Part shown: piece by piece, positions 8,698 to 19,149 of the stretch
Layout of the letters: each line of letters begins with the position of its first letter
Numbering within the stretch: the first letter of the stretch is position 1
NCBI RefSeq assembly: GCF_020700235.1
Contig: NZ_CP085301.1
Span: forward strand, 3,224,001 to 3,288,000
Length of the DNA: 64,000 nucleotides
Direction: 5' to 3'
From: Haladaptatus pallidirubidus
Lineage (GTDB): Archaea; Halobacteriota; Halobacteria; Halobacteriales; Haladaptataceae
Translations under genes and position numbers: made by a program
Notes under the pieces: generated by a model
Told to the model about the DNA's origin: nothing
The model's database searches: none
What the model saw: only the letters and a program-made list of their open reading frames with translations

Positions 8698-8784
8698 ATG
8701 TCCGAAAAAGAACTGCTGTTGCTCGTCCTCGGCGGCATCGCCGTACTCATGTTTACGATGGGAATTATCCTCGCGACGACGTAA
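8698..8784 (+). CDS. 28-residue single-span membrane peptide beside coxA
   Basis: ATG 8698 to TAA 8784 encodes MSEKELLLLV followed by an uninterrupted hydrophobic helix (residues 5-27) and a short TT end. The form resembles the one-helix small subunits of haem-copper oxidases, such as subunit IIa/CbaD of ba3 oxidases, and the gene lies between a cox-cluster membrane protein and coxA. It is on the opposite strand to coxA and converges with it, which is unusual for a structural subunit. The start is supported by spacing from the divergent neighbour (60 bp). Function is inferred from size and context only. Confidence 0.55.
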   Translation: MSEKELLLLVLGGIAVLMFTMGIILATT

Positions 8785-8895
8785 GCGGACTCCAGATTCA
8801 CGAAAAGAAAACAAGGGGAAAATCGTTTCGCTGATTACTGCTCGTTTCGATTGTGCTTGGGTCGAGAATCGTAACGATTCCCGGCTTCCGTCGGC

Positions 8896-10662
<1,767 letters not shown>

Positions 10663-10712
10663 GCGAAAGGGTGAGTACTACGGGGTAAAGAAAGGTTAGG
10701 TTACGACTTCGC

Positions 10713-10922
10713 CTATATTGCTCGCGCCGTGAGGTACGTTAGCAGAGCCAGCCCGATGAACGGGACGATGACGAGCCCTAAACTGATGAGGCCGACGAGG
10801 GAACTGCCGCCCCACGGAGCGAAGGTGAGGAACAGGACGAAGAAAAATGCCATTATTCCGAGCGGAACCACGTTGACCGTGGTGTCGAGGAGCGTTTCTC
10901 GGTCGAAGACACGTTCTGCCAT
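10713..10922 (-). CDS. 69-residue membrane protein of the cox cluster (DUF6684-like)
   Basis: Starting at MAERVFDRETLLDTT, the product is a short amphipathic N-terminus followed by two membrane spans (roughly residues 19-40 and 43-65) joined by a WGGSS turn. The start at 10922 is favoured because the in-frame extension upstream reads through promoter-like sequence. The stop is 50 bp upstream of coxA on the same strand. Form and place match a haloarchaeal cox-cluster family that I recall as DUF6684 (unverified). It may help assemble or stabilise the oxidase, but there are no cofactor-binding residues to prove this. Confidence 0.68.
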   Translation of the reverse strand: MAERVFDRETLLDTTVNVVPLGIMAFFFVLFLTFAPWGGSSLVGLISLGLVIVPFIGLALLTYLTARAI

Positions 10923-11050
10923 AGTAAGAAGGGATAACGAAGGGAGCAACAAATAGGTTAATGGTTCGTTACAGGAGGAAATCATACTCAAACGGCGGTC
11001 GATTCACGCGCGTTTGCACGTGAATCGTACCACTTCGAACCCGAATCGCC

Positions 11051-11416
11051 TCACATTGGTTCCGGTTGCCACAGCGACCCGCCGATGCCCGCGATGAAGA
11101 GGATGGCTCCGCCGATGAGGATGGCCGTTCCCCGAAGTTGTACGTCTCCGGTTGTCATCGTCCAGACGACGCCGCCGACGGCGAACGCGAGTCCCGCCGA
11201 CGCGACGAGACCTTTCCACGGATTTTTGATGTACTCCGATTCGCGGAGGATGCCGACGCAACTCCCGACGAACATCAACATGCCGCCGACGGCGACGGGA
11301 AAGAGATACTGGGCCATGACGATACCGACCTCAAATAGAGCCAATCCGAACGCGACGAACAGCGGCCACGGACTGGATTTTCGGTACTGGTCGGAGAGTC
11401 CCGGTTGTTCGTCCAT
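11051..11416 (-). CDS. Four-helix membrane protein of the cox cluster (DUF7541-like)
   Basis: The 121-residue protein begins MDEQPGLSDQYRKSSPWPLF, an N-terminus that recurs in haloarchaeal cox-cluster proteins. Four hydrophobic segments follow, the first two in the N-terminal half and the last near 93-113, ending GSLWQPEPM. It is the most upstream gene of the minus-strand cox group. It precedes the 69-residue protein by 128 bp, so it may have its own promoter. No catalytic motif is seen. A role in oxidase biogenesis is inferred from synteny alone. Confidence 0.68.
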   Translation of the reverse strand: MDEQPGLSDQYRKSSPWPLFVAFGLALFEVGIVMAQYLFPVAVGGMLMFVGSCVGILRESEYIKNPWKGLVASAGLAFAVGGVVWTMTTGDVQLRGTAILIGGAILFIAGIGGSLWQPEPM

Positions 11417-11656
11417 GGTTGAAGTTGGGGCTTCAGTGGTTTCACCGTTCCGTCTTCGGCTAACGGGATGGCGAAGAAATCGAAACGGAGAGTAGCACTG
11501 TTGACAGACCGAAAAAGATGCGAGACTGTCGAGACTGCTTCTGCTGGCTTGGAGTCGGCGTCAGCAGTCGTGGCAGAATCAAACCGCGGTTACGACGCTC
11601 CCTCTTGTTCACCAAAATTATCGATAGTTGCGAACCAATGTGCTCTACCAAGTCAT

Positions 11657-12961
11657 CTAATCTCCACTGACGGCGTCACCCCGTTCCTCCGGAACGGGGT
11701 CGATGCTGTACAGCCACGCGAACACGAGTGAGGAGACGACGATGAATCCCGCCGCGGTCCAGAACGCGACGAGGACGCTACTTGCATCCCAAATAGCTCC
11801 CACGAGAACCGGGCCGCCGACCTGCCCGATTTTCCACGCGATAGAGCGCAGGGAGAGGCTGGAGGCGACCGCGTCGAACTGCTCGCCCTCGCCGACGAAC
11901 AGGGCCATACTCGCGGGGAGTCGGAGGCTGTCCCCAATTCCGAGAACGGCGTAGGCCGCAAAGAGAACGAAGAAGGCTCCGGGGAGCGCCATCTCCTCGC
12001 CGAGCGCGTTGACGGTCATGTCCGGAATGTAGACGTGGGCGAAACCCGCGAGCGGGATGAGCGCGGTGCCGAGCGCGTACACCAGCGCGCCCGCGAGGAT
12101 GAACCAGTGGGTGTGTTCGATGCGATCCGTCCAGTGGCCGACCTTTCCCTGCGTGATGGACTTGGTCAATTTTCCACCCGCCATGATGCCGCCGACGATG
12201 AACGGGTTGATGCCGAACTCAGTGTAGGCGTAGATCGGCAGGAAGGTGATGACGGCCATCTTCCCGACGCTGAACGAGAGGCGGAAGAAGACGAGCGCCT
12301 TGATGGCGGAGCGCCCGAGAAGCATCTCGATGGTTTCGCGGCCGCTTGAGTCCTCGGGGTCTTTTCGCCCGCCGGGGTTGTCCCGGAGGAAGAAGAGGAT
12401 GGAGAAAAACGCACCGATGGTGACGATGCTGAGGGCGATGTACGTTTCCTGAAAGCCGTAAACGTACAGCAGGAGTCCGCCGACGATGTCCCCGATGAGG
12501 CTCGATATCGCGCCGACCTGATTGTAGGTTCCTATCCACAGTCCGCGAGACCCTTCCTCGCTGATTTCGCCGACGACGGTCATCCCCGTCAGCCAGAGGA
12601 TGCTCGCCGCAGTCCCCTGGAGAACGCGAACCAGAATGACGTGCGTAACGTTTTCGACGAACATGAAGCCGACGAAGACGACGACGTTGAGCAGGAGACC
12701 GAACAGCAGAATTCGCTTCGAGTTCCGCGTGTCGATGTACCGACCTAGCGGCAGGACGATGAACAACTGAACGATGGCGAACGCCGTGCCGAACAGCCCC
12801 TCCATGGTGCTCGTCGTCTGGAACATGTCGGCGTACAACGCCAGCGCGATGAGAATGGTCGAGTACGCTTGACTCCGCGCGAATGCGGTGCTCGAAATCG
12901 CGATGAACTCGCGGTTTGTGAATAGGCCAAGTGAACTGCTGTCGCTCGTCTCTCCCGGCAC
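11657..12961 (-). CDS. Major facilitator superfamily transporter
   Basis: A 434-residue carrier with about 12 membrane spans in two halves. The MFS signature between helices 2 and 3 is seen as LGRYIDTRNSKRILLFG. A charged central loop (NPGGRKDPEDSSGRETIEM) separates the halves, and a second copy of the loop appears as GHWTDRIEHTHWF. The substrate cannot be told from sequence. The RVLQGTAASILWLTG helix resembles drug/proton antiporters of the DHA type, so efflux is a fair guess. The gene stands alone, with about 240 bp without features before the cox group. Its last codons contain a perfect hairpin (11678-11700). Confidence 0.85.
   Translation of the reverse strand: MPGETSDSSSLGLFTNREFIAISSTAFARSQAYSTILIALALYADMFQTTSTMEGLFGTAFAIVQLFIVLPLGRYIDTRNSKRILLFGLLLNVVVFVGFMFVENVTHVILVRVLQGTAASILWLTGMTVVGEISEEGSRGLWIGTYNQVGAISSLIGDIVGGLLLYVYGFQETYIALSIVTIGAFFSILFFLRDNPGGRKDPEDSSGRETIEMLLGRSAIKALVFFRLSFSVGKMAVITFLPIYAYTEFGINPFIVGGIMAGGKLTKSITQGKVGHWTDRIEHTHWFILAGALVYALGTALIPLAGFAHVYIPDMTVNALGEEMALPGAFFVLFAAYAVLGIGDSLRLPASMALFVGEGEQFDAVASSLSLRSIAWKIGQVGGPVLVGAIWDASSVLVAFWTAAGFIVVSSLVFAWLYSIDPVPEERGDAVSGD
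11678..11700 (-). terminator. Perfect 10-bp hairpin inside the 3' end of the MFS gene
   Basis: accccgttcc and ggaacggggt flank a 3-base loop and encode the last charged residues of the carrier (PVPEERGD). There is no T-run directly after it on the minus strand, so termination is only a guess. It could also be a processing or mRNA-stabilising structure. Confidence 0.35.
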
Positions 12962-13080
12962 TGTTACGAACCGAAACAGGGGTGCGAGCTATAAGAATCC
13001 CCGTTTTCGGTTATACAATTGCCGAAAGTTGGGTGACAGGTTGCGAGCGTTTCGGAAATCGCTGTCGCGAAAATACCCGG

Positions 13081-13455
13081 TTAGTCGTCTTCGAGTGCGT
13101 CGGCGATGCGCTGGAGCTGTCGAGTTACGTCGCGAACTTCGTCTCTGAGCTGTCGAACTTCGCGGGTGAGTTCCTCGTTCCCGGCGGATTCGCCGCTTGG
13201 GCCACCAGGACCGCCGCCCATCCCGCCGGGGCCGCCGCCCATCATGCCGCCCATCATCTGCGCGAACGGGTTTCCGCCGCCACCGCCGCCCATCCCGCCG
13301 GGGCCGCCGCCACCGAGGGCGTCCTTCAGTCGCTCCTCCCGGTCTTCGTCGCCTTCTTCCGCGCGTTTCTCCCTGATTTCCTCGACGCGCTCTCGGAACG
13401 ATTTCTCTTCGTCGTCGTTTCCATTGTCGTCTTCGTTGGCTTCCTCGTCTGCCAT
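13081..13455 (-). CDS. Acidic coiled-coil protein with a Gly/Met-rich centre
   Basis: The 124-residue product has three parts. An acidic, charged N-terminus (residues 1-45, EEKSFRERVEEIREKRAEEG) is followed by a low-complexity centre (about 48-88) built from [11 protein letters not shown] and MMGGMMGGG repeats. A C-terminal heptad-like coiled coil (REVRQLRDEVRDVTRQLQRI) completes it. The start MADEEANED at 13455 is preferred to an upstream in-frame candidate because the extension has no acidic haloarchaeal character. No enzyme family is recognised. The GPGGMGG tract resembles the tail of DnaK encoded 3 kb away. It may be a structural or chaperone-associated protein; function unknown. Confidence 0.65.
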   Translation of the reverse strand: MADEEANEDDNGNDDEEKSFRERVEEIREKRAEEGDEDREERLKDALGGGGPGGMGGGGGGNPFAQMMGGMMGGGPGGMGGGPGGPSGESAGNEELTREVRQLRDEVRDVTRQLQRIADALEDD

Positions 13456-13770
13456 ACCTTTCCGTTCTTTCGCACGCCCGAAAAGGGTTGTGTCCCGTAC
13501 TGGCACGAGTAAGTAGACGACACTGCCCAGCATCAAAGCGGGACGCGCGGAGGAAAACGAACGAACGCGCTCGAACGCCAGCTTATCCATGCGAAGCGCT
13601 CGTTACCGACGAACCGACCTCGGTGAAACAACCACATCCTGCTTCGTAGTTCGGAACACTGCGATACGGTTGTCGTTGTTCCGCGCTCGCCCCGCGTTAC
13701 GAACGCTGAACAATGGGAAACGGTTGCGGGGGTTAAAATTCGTTTCCCCCCACTGTGGAAAGGACTGAGA
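13456..13770. other. Divergent intergenic region, no gene seen
   Basis: These 315 bases separate the minus-strand Gly/Met-rich gene from the plus-strand winged-helix gene. A TATA-like gttaaaatt near 13733 lies about 38 bases before the ATG at 13771. No RNA gene or convincing small reading frame was found. Confidence 0.4.
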
Positions 13771-14118
13771 ATGGCTCGCGGCTCCGTCGGTTCTGTGCTG
13801 GTTAGCCTGTCCAGACAGCGCAACCGATACATCCTCTACTCCCTCGCCCGTCACGCGGAGCACGCTCCCATGGGAGTGGAAGTACTCGCCAGGGAAGTCG
13901 CCGGATGGGAGTACGGAATCGCTCCCGAATCGGTTCCCGACGAAGCCTTCGAATCGGTTCTCGATGACCTCTCGCGGAACTCCCTGCCGACGCTTTCCTA
14001 TCGTGGGTTGGTCGAATACGACCCGCTTAGCGGGCTGGTCGGACGGCCGCGATATTCGTTTACAGCCGACATTCTCGTGTCCCTTCTTGCTCGAATCGAA
14101 CTGAATTCGGTTTTGTAG
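13771..14118 (+). CDS. Winged-helix (DUF7344-like) putative regulator
   Basis: A 115-residue protein with the pattern typical of a haloarchaeal winged-helix family. SRQRNRYILYSLARH forms helix 1, VEVLAREVAGWE helix 2, ESVLDDLSRNSLPTLSYRGLVEYD the recognition region and start of the wing, and RPRYSFTADI the closing strands. Such proteins are presumed DNA binders, often encoded next to the genes they control. It precedes grpE by 52 bp on the same strand, but grpE has its own TATA-like element. A role in controlling the grpE/dnaK locus is possible but unproven. Confidence 0.72.
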   Translation: MARGSVGSVLVSLSRQRNRYILYSLARHAEHAPMGVEVLAREVAGWEYGIAPESVPDEAFESVLDDLSRNSLPTLSYRGLVEYDPLSGLVGRPRYSFTADILVSLLARIELNSVL

Positions 14119-14140
14119 AACGCGGTTCGTTTCTGTAACC

Positions 14141-14147
14141 CTTAAAC
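14141..14147 (+). promoter_or_regulatory. TATA-like element upstream of grpE
   Basis: cttaaac sits 24-30 bases before the grpE ATG at 14171, the usual spacing for a leaderless or short-leader archaeal transcript. Position-based inference. Confidence 0.45.
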
Positions 14148-14170
14148 GCACGCACGGACTTTCAGTATGT

Positions 14171-14827
14171 ATGACCGAGGAGCCTGTCCAGACGATAGAC
14201 GACGAACACGTCGAGGAAGACACTCCGAACGAGAAACCAGCGGACGAAAAAACTACCGACGAGGACGTACTGAGTTCACGAGAAACCGACCTCGTCGCGG
14301 AAATTGCGGCGCTCGATGAGAGCCTCGCGGAGGATGTCGAAGAACAGTTCGTCGCCGTCGAATCGGAGCGACAGGAACACGAGGCCGAAATCGACGATCT
14401 TCGGACACGACTGAAGCGAAAACAGGCCGACTTCCAGAACTACAAAAAGCGGGCGAAAAAGCGACAGGAACAGCTCGAAAAGCGCGCGACCGAGGATGTC
14501 ATCCACCGACTTATCGACGTGCGCGACAATCTAAAACGCGCCGTCGAGGAAGAACACGAGGATGTCGAAAGTCTCCGAAGCGGCGTCGAACTCACGCTAA
14601 AGGAACTCGACCGCGTGTTCGAGGACGAGAACGTTACGGAAATCGACCCCGACCCCGGCGCGGACGTTGAACCCCAGCGCCACGAAGTGATGCTCCGAGT
14701 CGAGAGCGACTACCCCGAGGACACAATCGCGGACGTGTACCAACCGGGCTACGAGATGGCCGATAAAGTCTTGCAGGCCGCGCAAGTCACAGTCAGTGAC
14801 GGCAGTGGCGAGGAAACGGACGAATAG
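14171..14827 (+). CDS. grpE: GrpE, nucleotide exchange factor for DnaK
   Basis: A 218-residue GrpE that releases ADP from DnaK and so drives substrate cycling. The very acidic N-terminal 60 residues are typical of halophiles. A long coiled coil follows (EAEIDDLRTRLKRKQADFQN, about 75-110), then the conserved YKKRAKKRQEQLEKRATEDVI, a four-helix region, and the C-terminal beta domain with PQRHEVMLRVES and DTIADVYQPGYEMADKVLQAAQVTVS. It lies 178 bp upstream of dnaK on the same strand. Each gene has its own TATA-like element, so joint heat-shock control with separate promoters is likely. Confidence 0.94.
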   Translation: MTEEPVQTIDDEHVEEDTPNEKPADEKTTDEDVLSSRETDLVAEIAALDESLAEDVEEQFVAVESERQEHEAEIDDLRTRLKRKQADFQNYKKRAKKRQEQLEKRATEDVIHRLIDVRDNLKRAVEEEHEDVESLRSGVELTLKELDRVFEDENVTEIDPDPGADVEPQRHEVMLRVESDYPEDTIADVYQPGYEMADKVLQAAQVTVSDGSGEETDE

Positions 14828-14969
14828 TAAATTCTAGCGAAACAATAGATAATACAGAACCACTCTGATTGCGGTCAACATATATACCCCTCCTTTTCGT
14901 GTGCCGGTTTTTACAAAAATCGCACGCAGGCACCGGATTCGTTTCGTTTCCCGGTTCGTCCTGTGTAGC

Positions 14970-14980
14970 AAGGTTTAAAG
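14970..14980 (+). promoter_or_regulatory. TATA element of dnaK
   Basis: aaggtttaaag is centred about 30 bases before the dnaK ATG (15006), with purine-rich BRE-like bases before it. A second AT-rich stretch (catatataccc, 14879-14889) lies 120 bases upstream and could be an alternative promoter. Archaeal heat-shock promoters use such elements, but induction cannot be seen from sequence. Confidence 0.5.
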
Positions 14981-15005
14981 GAGCGAAAGCGCAAGATAGC
15001 GTCAA

Positions 15006-16922
15006 ATGACGAGTAACAAGATTCTCGGTATCGATCTCGGTACCACGAACAGCGCGTTCGCGGTAATGGAAGGTGGCGACCCTGAAATCATCGTCAACGG
15101 GGAAGGCGACCGAACCACACCCTCGGTCGTCGCGTTCTCGGACGACGGCGAGCGCCTCGTCGGGAAGCCGGCCAAAAACCAGGCCGTCCAGAACCCCGAG
15201 AAGACGATTCAGTCCATCAAACGCCACATGGGCGACGACGATTACACCGTCGAAATCGGGGACGAGGAGTACACGCCGGAACAGATTTCGGCGATGATTC
15301 TCCAGAAAGCGAAGCGCGACGCCGAGGAGTATCTCGGCGACGACGTGGAAAAAGCGGTCATCACGGTTCCCGCGTACTTCAACGATAAACAGCGACAGGC
15401 GACCAAGAACGCGGGCGAAATCGCCGGCTTCGATGTCGAACGTATCGTTAACGAACCGACCGCCGCGTCGATGGCCTACGGGTTGGACGACGAATCCGAC
15501 CAGACGGTTCTCGTGTACGACCTCGGTGGCGGAACGTTCGACGTTTCTATCCTCGACCTCGGCGGCGGCGTCTACGAAGTGGTCGCCACGAACGGAGACA
15601 ACGACCTGGGCGGCGACGACTGGGATCGCGCCATCATCGACTATCTCGCGGAGGAGTTCGAGTCCGAACACGGCATCGACCTCCGAGACGACAGGCAGGC
15701 ACTCCAGCGACTCAAGGACGCCGCGGAGGAGGCGAAAATCGAACTCAGCAGTCGAAAAGAGACGGACATCAACCTCCCGTTCATCACCGCGACGGACGAC
15801 GGCCCGGTTCACTTGGAGAACAGCCTCACCCGCGCGAAGTTCGAATCGCTGACGAGCGACCTCATCGAGCGCACGGTCGAACCGACCGAGCAGGCGCTTT
15901 CGGACGCGGGGTACGACAAGGACGACATAGACGAAGTTATTCTCGTCGGCGGTTCGACCCGGATGCCCCAGGTCGCGGAGAAGGTCGAGGAACTCACCGG
16001 GCAGGAGCCGAAAAAGAACGTCAACCCCGACGAAGCCGTCGCGCTCGGCGCGGCGATTCAGGGCGGCGTTCTCTCCGGCGACGTGGACGACATCGTGCTG
16101 CTGGACGTGACGCCGCTCTCGCTCGGTATCGAGGTGAAAGGTGGCCTGTTCGAGCGACTCATCGACAAGAACACGACCATCCCGACCGAGGAATCGAAAA
16201 TATTCACGACAGCCGCGGCTAATCAGACCTCGGTGCAGGTGCGCGTCTTCCAAGGCGAGCGCGAGATGGCCGCCGACAACGAACTGCTCGGCGAGTTCCA
16301 CCTCGCGGGCATCCCGCCAGCGCCCGCCGGAACACCGCAAATAGAGGTGTCGTTTAACATCGACGAGAACGGTATCGTCAACGTCTCCGCCGAAGACCAC
16401 GGCTCGGGTAACAGCGAAGAAATCACCATCGAAGGTGGCGCCGGTCTCTCGGACGAGGAAGTCGAACGGATGCAGGAAGAAGCCGAAAAACACGCCGAGG
16501 AGGACAAAGAACGACGCGAACTCATCGAAGCGCGAAACGCCGCTGAAGGCGCGATTCAGCGCGCCGAGACGCTCCTCGAAGAGAACGAGGAGAACATCGA
16601 CGAGGACCTCGAAGCAGACATCCGCGATGCAATCGAGGACGTCCAAGAAACACTCAAAGACGAGGACGTGGAAAAAGATGAACTCGAAGCCGCGACCGAA
16701 GACCTGAGCACGGCGCTTCAGGAAATCGGCAAGCAGATGTACCAGCAACAGGAGCAAGCCCAGCAGGCCGGTGCCGCAGGCCCCGGCGGAATGGGCGGCG
16801 GTGCTGGCCCTGGCGGCATGGGCGGGGCCGGACCCGGCGCAGGTGCCGGTGCCGACGACCAGAACGCCGATGAGTACGTGGACGCCGACTTCGAGGACGT
16901 GGACGACGACGGCGACGAATAG
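15006..16922 (+). CDS. dnaK: DnaK (Hsp70) chaperone
   Basis: A 638-residue Hsp70 of normal length. The ATPase domain starts [13 protein letters not shown], with [46 protein letters not shown] and [12 protein letters not shown]. The linker [13 protein letters not shown] joins the substrate-binding beta domain, and the helical lid follows from about residue 500. The C-terminal tail is rich in GPGGMGG repeats and ends in an acidic stretch with [13 protein letters not shown]. It binds exposed hydrophobic segments of client proteins in cycles driven by ATP, DnaJ and GrpE. It is flanked by grpE and dnaJ on the same strand, 42 bp before dnaJ. Confidence 0.97.
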   Translation: MTSNKILGIDLGTTNSAFAVMEGGDPEIIVNGEGDRTTPSVVAFSDDGERLVGKPAKNQAVQNPEKTIQSIKRHMGDDDYTVEIGDEEYTPEQISAMILQKAKRDAEEYLGDDVEKAVITVPAYFNDKQRQATKNAGEIAGFDVERIVNEPTAASMAYGLDDESDQTVLVYDLGGGTFDVSILDLGGGVYEVVATNGDNDLGGDDWDRAIIDYLAEEFESEHGIDLRDDRQALQRLKDAAEEAKIELSSRKETDINLPFITATDDGPVHLENSLTRAKFESLTSDLIERTVEPTEQALSDAGYDKDDIDEVILVGGSTRMPQVAEKVEELTGQEPKKNVNPDEAVALGAAIQGGVLSGDVDDIVLLDVTPLSLGIEVKGGLFERLIDKNTTIPTEESKIFTTAAANQTSVQVRVFQGEREMAADNELLGEFHLAGIPPAPAGTPQIEVSFNIDENGIVNVSAEDHGSGNSEEITIEGGAGLSDEEVERMQEEAEKHAEEDKERRELIEARNAAEGAIQRAETLLEENEENIDEDLEADIRDAIEDVQETLKDEDVEKDELEAATEDLSTALQEIGKQMYQQQEQAQQAGAAGPGGMGGGAGPGGMGGAGPGAGAGADDQNADEYVDADFEDVDDDGDE

Positions 16923-16964
16923 ACGGGCGATTCAAGTATTCCCCAACTTTACTGAGGATAACTG

Positions 16965-18107
16965 ATGAGTGAGGATTTCTACGACGTACTCGGAGTGAGT
17001 CGGGACGCCGACGAGAGCGACATCAAGAGTGCATACCGAAAGAAGGCCGCCGAGTATCACCCGGACGTAAGCGACGACCCGAACGCGGAGGAGAAGTTCA
17101 AACAGGTGAAAAAGGCGAAGGAGGTGCTCTCGGATGACGAGAAGCGCCAAGCCTACGACCAGATGGGCCACGACCGATTCGAACAGGCCGAAAAGCGCGG
17201 CGGCTTCGACGGCGGCGGCGCTGGCGCTGGCGGCGGTAACCCGTTCGGCGGCGGTGGCGGCATGGGCGGCATGGGCGACATCTTCGAACAATTCTTCGGC
17301 GGCGGCGGTCGGAATCCGAACCGACCCCGACAGGGGTCGAACCTGCGAACCGGCGTGGAAATCGACCTCGAAGAGGCCTACGAAGGCGTGAAAAAGCAGG
17401 TGTCCGTTCGGCGTCCGGAACGCTGCGACGCCTGCGATGGAAAGGGACATCCGCCGGGAACCGACGTGCAAACCTGTCCGGAATGTCAGGGACAGGGGCA
17501 AGTCACGCAGGTTCAACAGACGCCGTTCGGCCGGGTTCAGCAGTCGCGAACCTGCGGCCGCTGTAACGGCGAGGGCGAACTGTACGAGGAAACGTGCGGC
17601 GACTGCGGTGGCGACGGTGTCGTCCACCGTCGGGCGACACTGAGCGTCGATATTCCGGCGGGTATCGCCGACGGGCAGACGCTCCAGATGGAAGGCGAGG
17701 GCGCGCCCGGCGAAAACGGAGGGCCGAACGGCGACCTGCTCATCGAGATTCGGGTGAACGACCATCCCGACTTCGAGCGCGAGGGAGCAGACCTGTTCTA
17801 TCGCAAACCGCTCTCGTTCCCGCAGGCCGTGTTCGGCGACGAAGTCGAGATTACGACGCTCGACGGTTCCGTCGAGATGGACATTCCCGCGGGCACCCAA
17901 AGCGGCGAGACGTTCCGCCTGAAGGGGAAGGGAATGCCCCGTCTCCGGCGTCGCAGAAACGGCGACCTATACGTGAAGGTGCAGGTCGTGACGCCCGAAT
18001 CGATGAACGACGAGCAAGAGGAGGCGCTGAAGGCGTTCGCGGAGGCCGGTGGCGAAGAAGTCTCCGTCGAGAAGGGATTTTTCGAGCGAATCAAAAGCAG
18101 CTTCTAA
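16965..18107 (+). CDS. dnaJ: DnaJ (Hsp40) co-chaperone
   Basis: A 380-residue type I DnaJ. The J domain (residues 1-70) carries the HPD triad in EYHPDVSDDP. A Gly-rich G/F-like segment (80-125) follows. The zinc domain has four CxxCxGxG motifs: CDACDGKG, CPECQGQG, CGRCNGEG and CGDCGGDG. The C-terminal client-binding domains contain IPAGIADGQTLQMEGEG and FRLKGKGMPRLRRRRNGDLYV. It stimulates DnaK ATPase and delivers unfolded clients. A GAGG motif lies just upstream of the ATG, and the 42-bp gap suggests co-transcription with dnaK. Confidence 0.97.
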   Translation: MSEDFYDVLGVSRDADESDIKSAYRKKAAEYHPDVSDDPNAEEKFKQVKKAKEVLSDDEKRQAYDQMGHDRFEQAEKRGGFDGGGAGAGGGNPFGGGGGMGGMGDIFEQFFGGGGRNPNRPRQGSNLRTGVEIDLEEAYEGVKKQVSVRRPERCDACDGKGHPPGTDVQTCPECQGQGQVTQVQQTPFGRVQQSRTCGRCNGEGELYEETCGDCGGDGVVHRRATLSVDIPAGIADGQTLQMEGEGAPGENGGPNGDLLIEIRVNDHPDFEREGADLFYRKPLSFPQAVFGDEVEITTLDGSVEMDIPAGTQSGETFRLKGKGMPRLRRRRNGDLYVKVQVVTPESMNDEQEEALKAFAEAGGEEVSVEKGFFERIKSSF

Positions 18108-18190
18108 TCTCCGCTCACCGCGTCTAATCTCCCATTTCAACCGAATGAGCTAAGCATATGCACGTCTAGAGATAGGTAACGCACGCTCGA

Positions 18191-18832
18191 ATGTCTCACG
18201 CAGAGTTTTCACGCAGACGATTCGTACAGACGATACTCGGAGCGAGCGCGTTCGTCGGCGTTACCCGAGGACAAGCTGCGACGTTCGAATTTGGCGGCCA
18301 ACTGTCCGGGTGGACCGGTCGCGCTCCCGACCCGATTGCCGATAAAACGAATCCGACGATTCAAATGCAGGCCGGGAAAACGTACGTCATCGCGTGGGAG
18401 AACGTGGACGGACAACCGCACAACATCGCCATTGCGGACGGGCGGGGGAAAGTGATGGAAGAAACCGAGGTCGTGAGCACGAGGGGAGAGGTACAGACGC
18501 TCGAGTTCACCGCGAAACCGGCCATGGCGACCTACTTCTCCCAACTCGACAAAAAATCGATGCGCGGGAAAATCGAGATGGTACAACCGACAACCACCGC
18601 GACGACGAACGGAACGAATAACACGATGATGGGAACCGCGATGGCAACGGCCACGTCAGCCACGACTGGGACGACTTCTCCGACGTCATCTACAACGATC
18701 CACTCGACCGCCCCGAGCTCGACGGCCACGGAGACGACATCGACGGAAAGCGGGAGTCTTCCCGGATTCGGATTTCTCGCCGCACTCGGCGGTATCGCGG
18801 GACTCGGCTATCTACTCCGACGAAACGATTGA
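18191..18832 (+). CDS. Exported cupredoxin-like protein with Tat signal and PGF-CTERM anchor, copper ligands lost
   Basis: A 213-residue protein with a Tat-type signal (SRRRFVQTILGASAFVG). A small beta domain (about 35-130) of the halocyanin/plastocyanin fold carries the usual VIAWENVDGQPHNIAIAD strand with one histidine. A Thr/Ser-rich stalk (about 132-185) follows. The C-terminal PGFGFLAALGGIAGLGYLLR is the PGF-CTERM sorting signal used by archaeosortase for surface anchoring. In active halocyanins the second half has Cys, His and Met ligands. Here the equivalent segment reads TYFSQLDKKSMRG, without Cys or the second His. It probably does not hold type 1 copper, and its role is unknown. Confidence 0.78.
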   Translation: MSHAEFSRRRFVQTILGASAFVGVTRGQAATFEFGGQLSGWTGRAPDPIADKTNPTIQMQAGKTYVIAWENVDGQPHNIAIADGRGKVMEETEVVSTRGEVQTLEFTAKPAMATYFSQLDKKSMRGKIEMVQPTTTATTNGTNNTMMGTAMATATSATTGTTSPTSSTTIHSTAPSSTATETTSTESGSLPGFGFLAALGGIAGLGYLLRRND

Positions 18833-18846
18833 TTTCCCGGCAAGCA

Positions 18847-18869
18847 CACGCCGACCGTCGGTCGGCGTG
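18847..18869 (+). terminator. 10-bp perfect stem-loop after the cupredoxin-like gene
   Basis: cacgccgacc and ggtcggcgtg flank the loop gtc, starting 15 bases after the stop codon at 18832. The position suggests a terminator or 3'-end stabiliser, though no T-run follows. Confidence 0.45.
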
Positions 18870-19052
18870 CGCGAGAGGCCGAAGACGCGACCGTCGGAAG
18901 TTCTCGAATTCTTCACCGACCACGGAGTACTAGCACACTTTCCCCGAGTGAGGAGTGTAACGACGAACGAATGGGCAAGCGACGACCGAAGGAAGGAGCG
19001 CCGTGTTTTCGTGAGCGAAGCGAACGAGCGCAGGGAAGAGTCCGCCTCTCGT

Positions 19053-19108
19053 GCGAACGAACGACTCGTCAGAGCACGTCTCTGAGGGCGCTTTCGGTCC
19101 AAATTTCT
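19053..19108 (+). repeat. Dispersed hairpin element, copy A
   Basis: This stretch matches 40442-40497 at roughly three bases in four over about 56 bases. The shared core is ctcgtcagagc, an inverted ctctga and a gctttnggtc tail. The arms tcagag and ctctga form a short hairpin in both copies. It lies in a 316-bp region with no gene (18833-19149) at the convergent ends of two genes. Confidence 0.5.
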
Positions 19109-19149
19109 ATCGAGGGGCGAACCGCGCGACCTTCACAATAAAAATGGTT

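Noticed and set aside
14793..16757. Long open frame antisense to dnaK (about 650 codons)
   Set aside because: It is the mirror of the highly biased codon use of dnaK; the product has no domain and no promoter.
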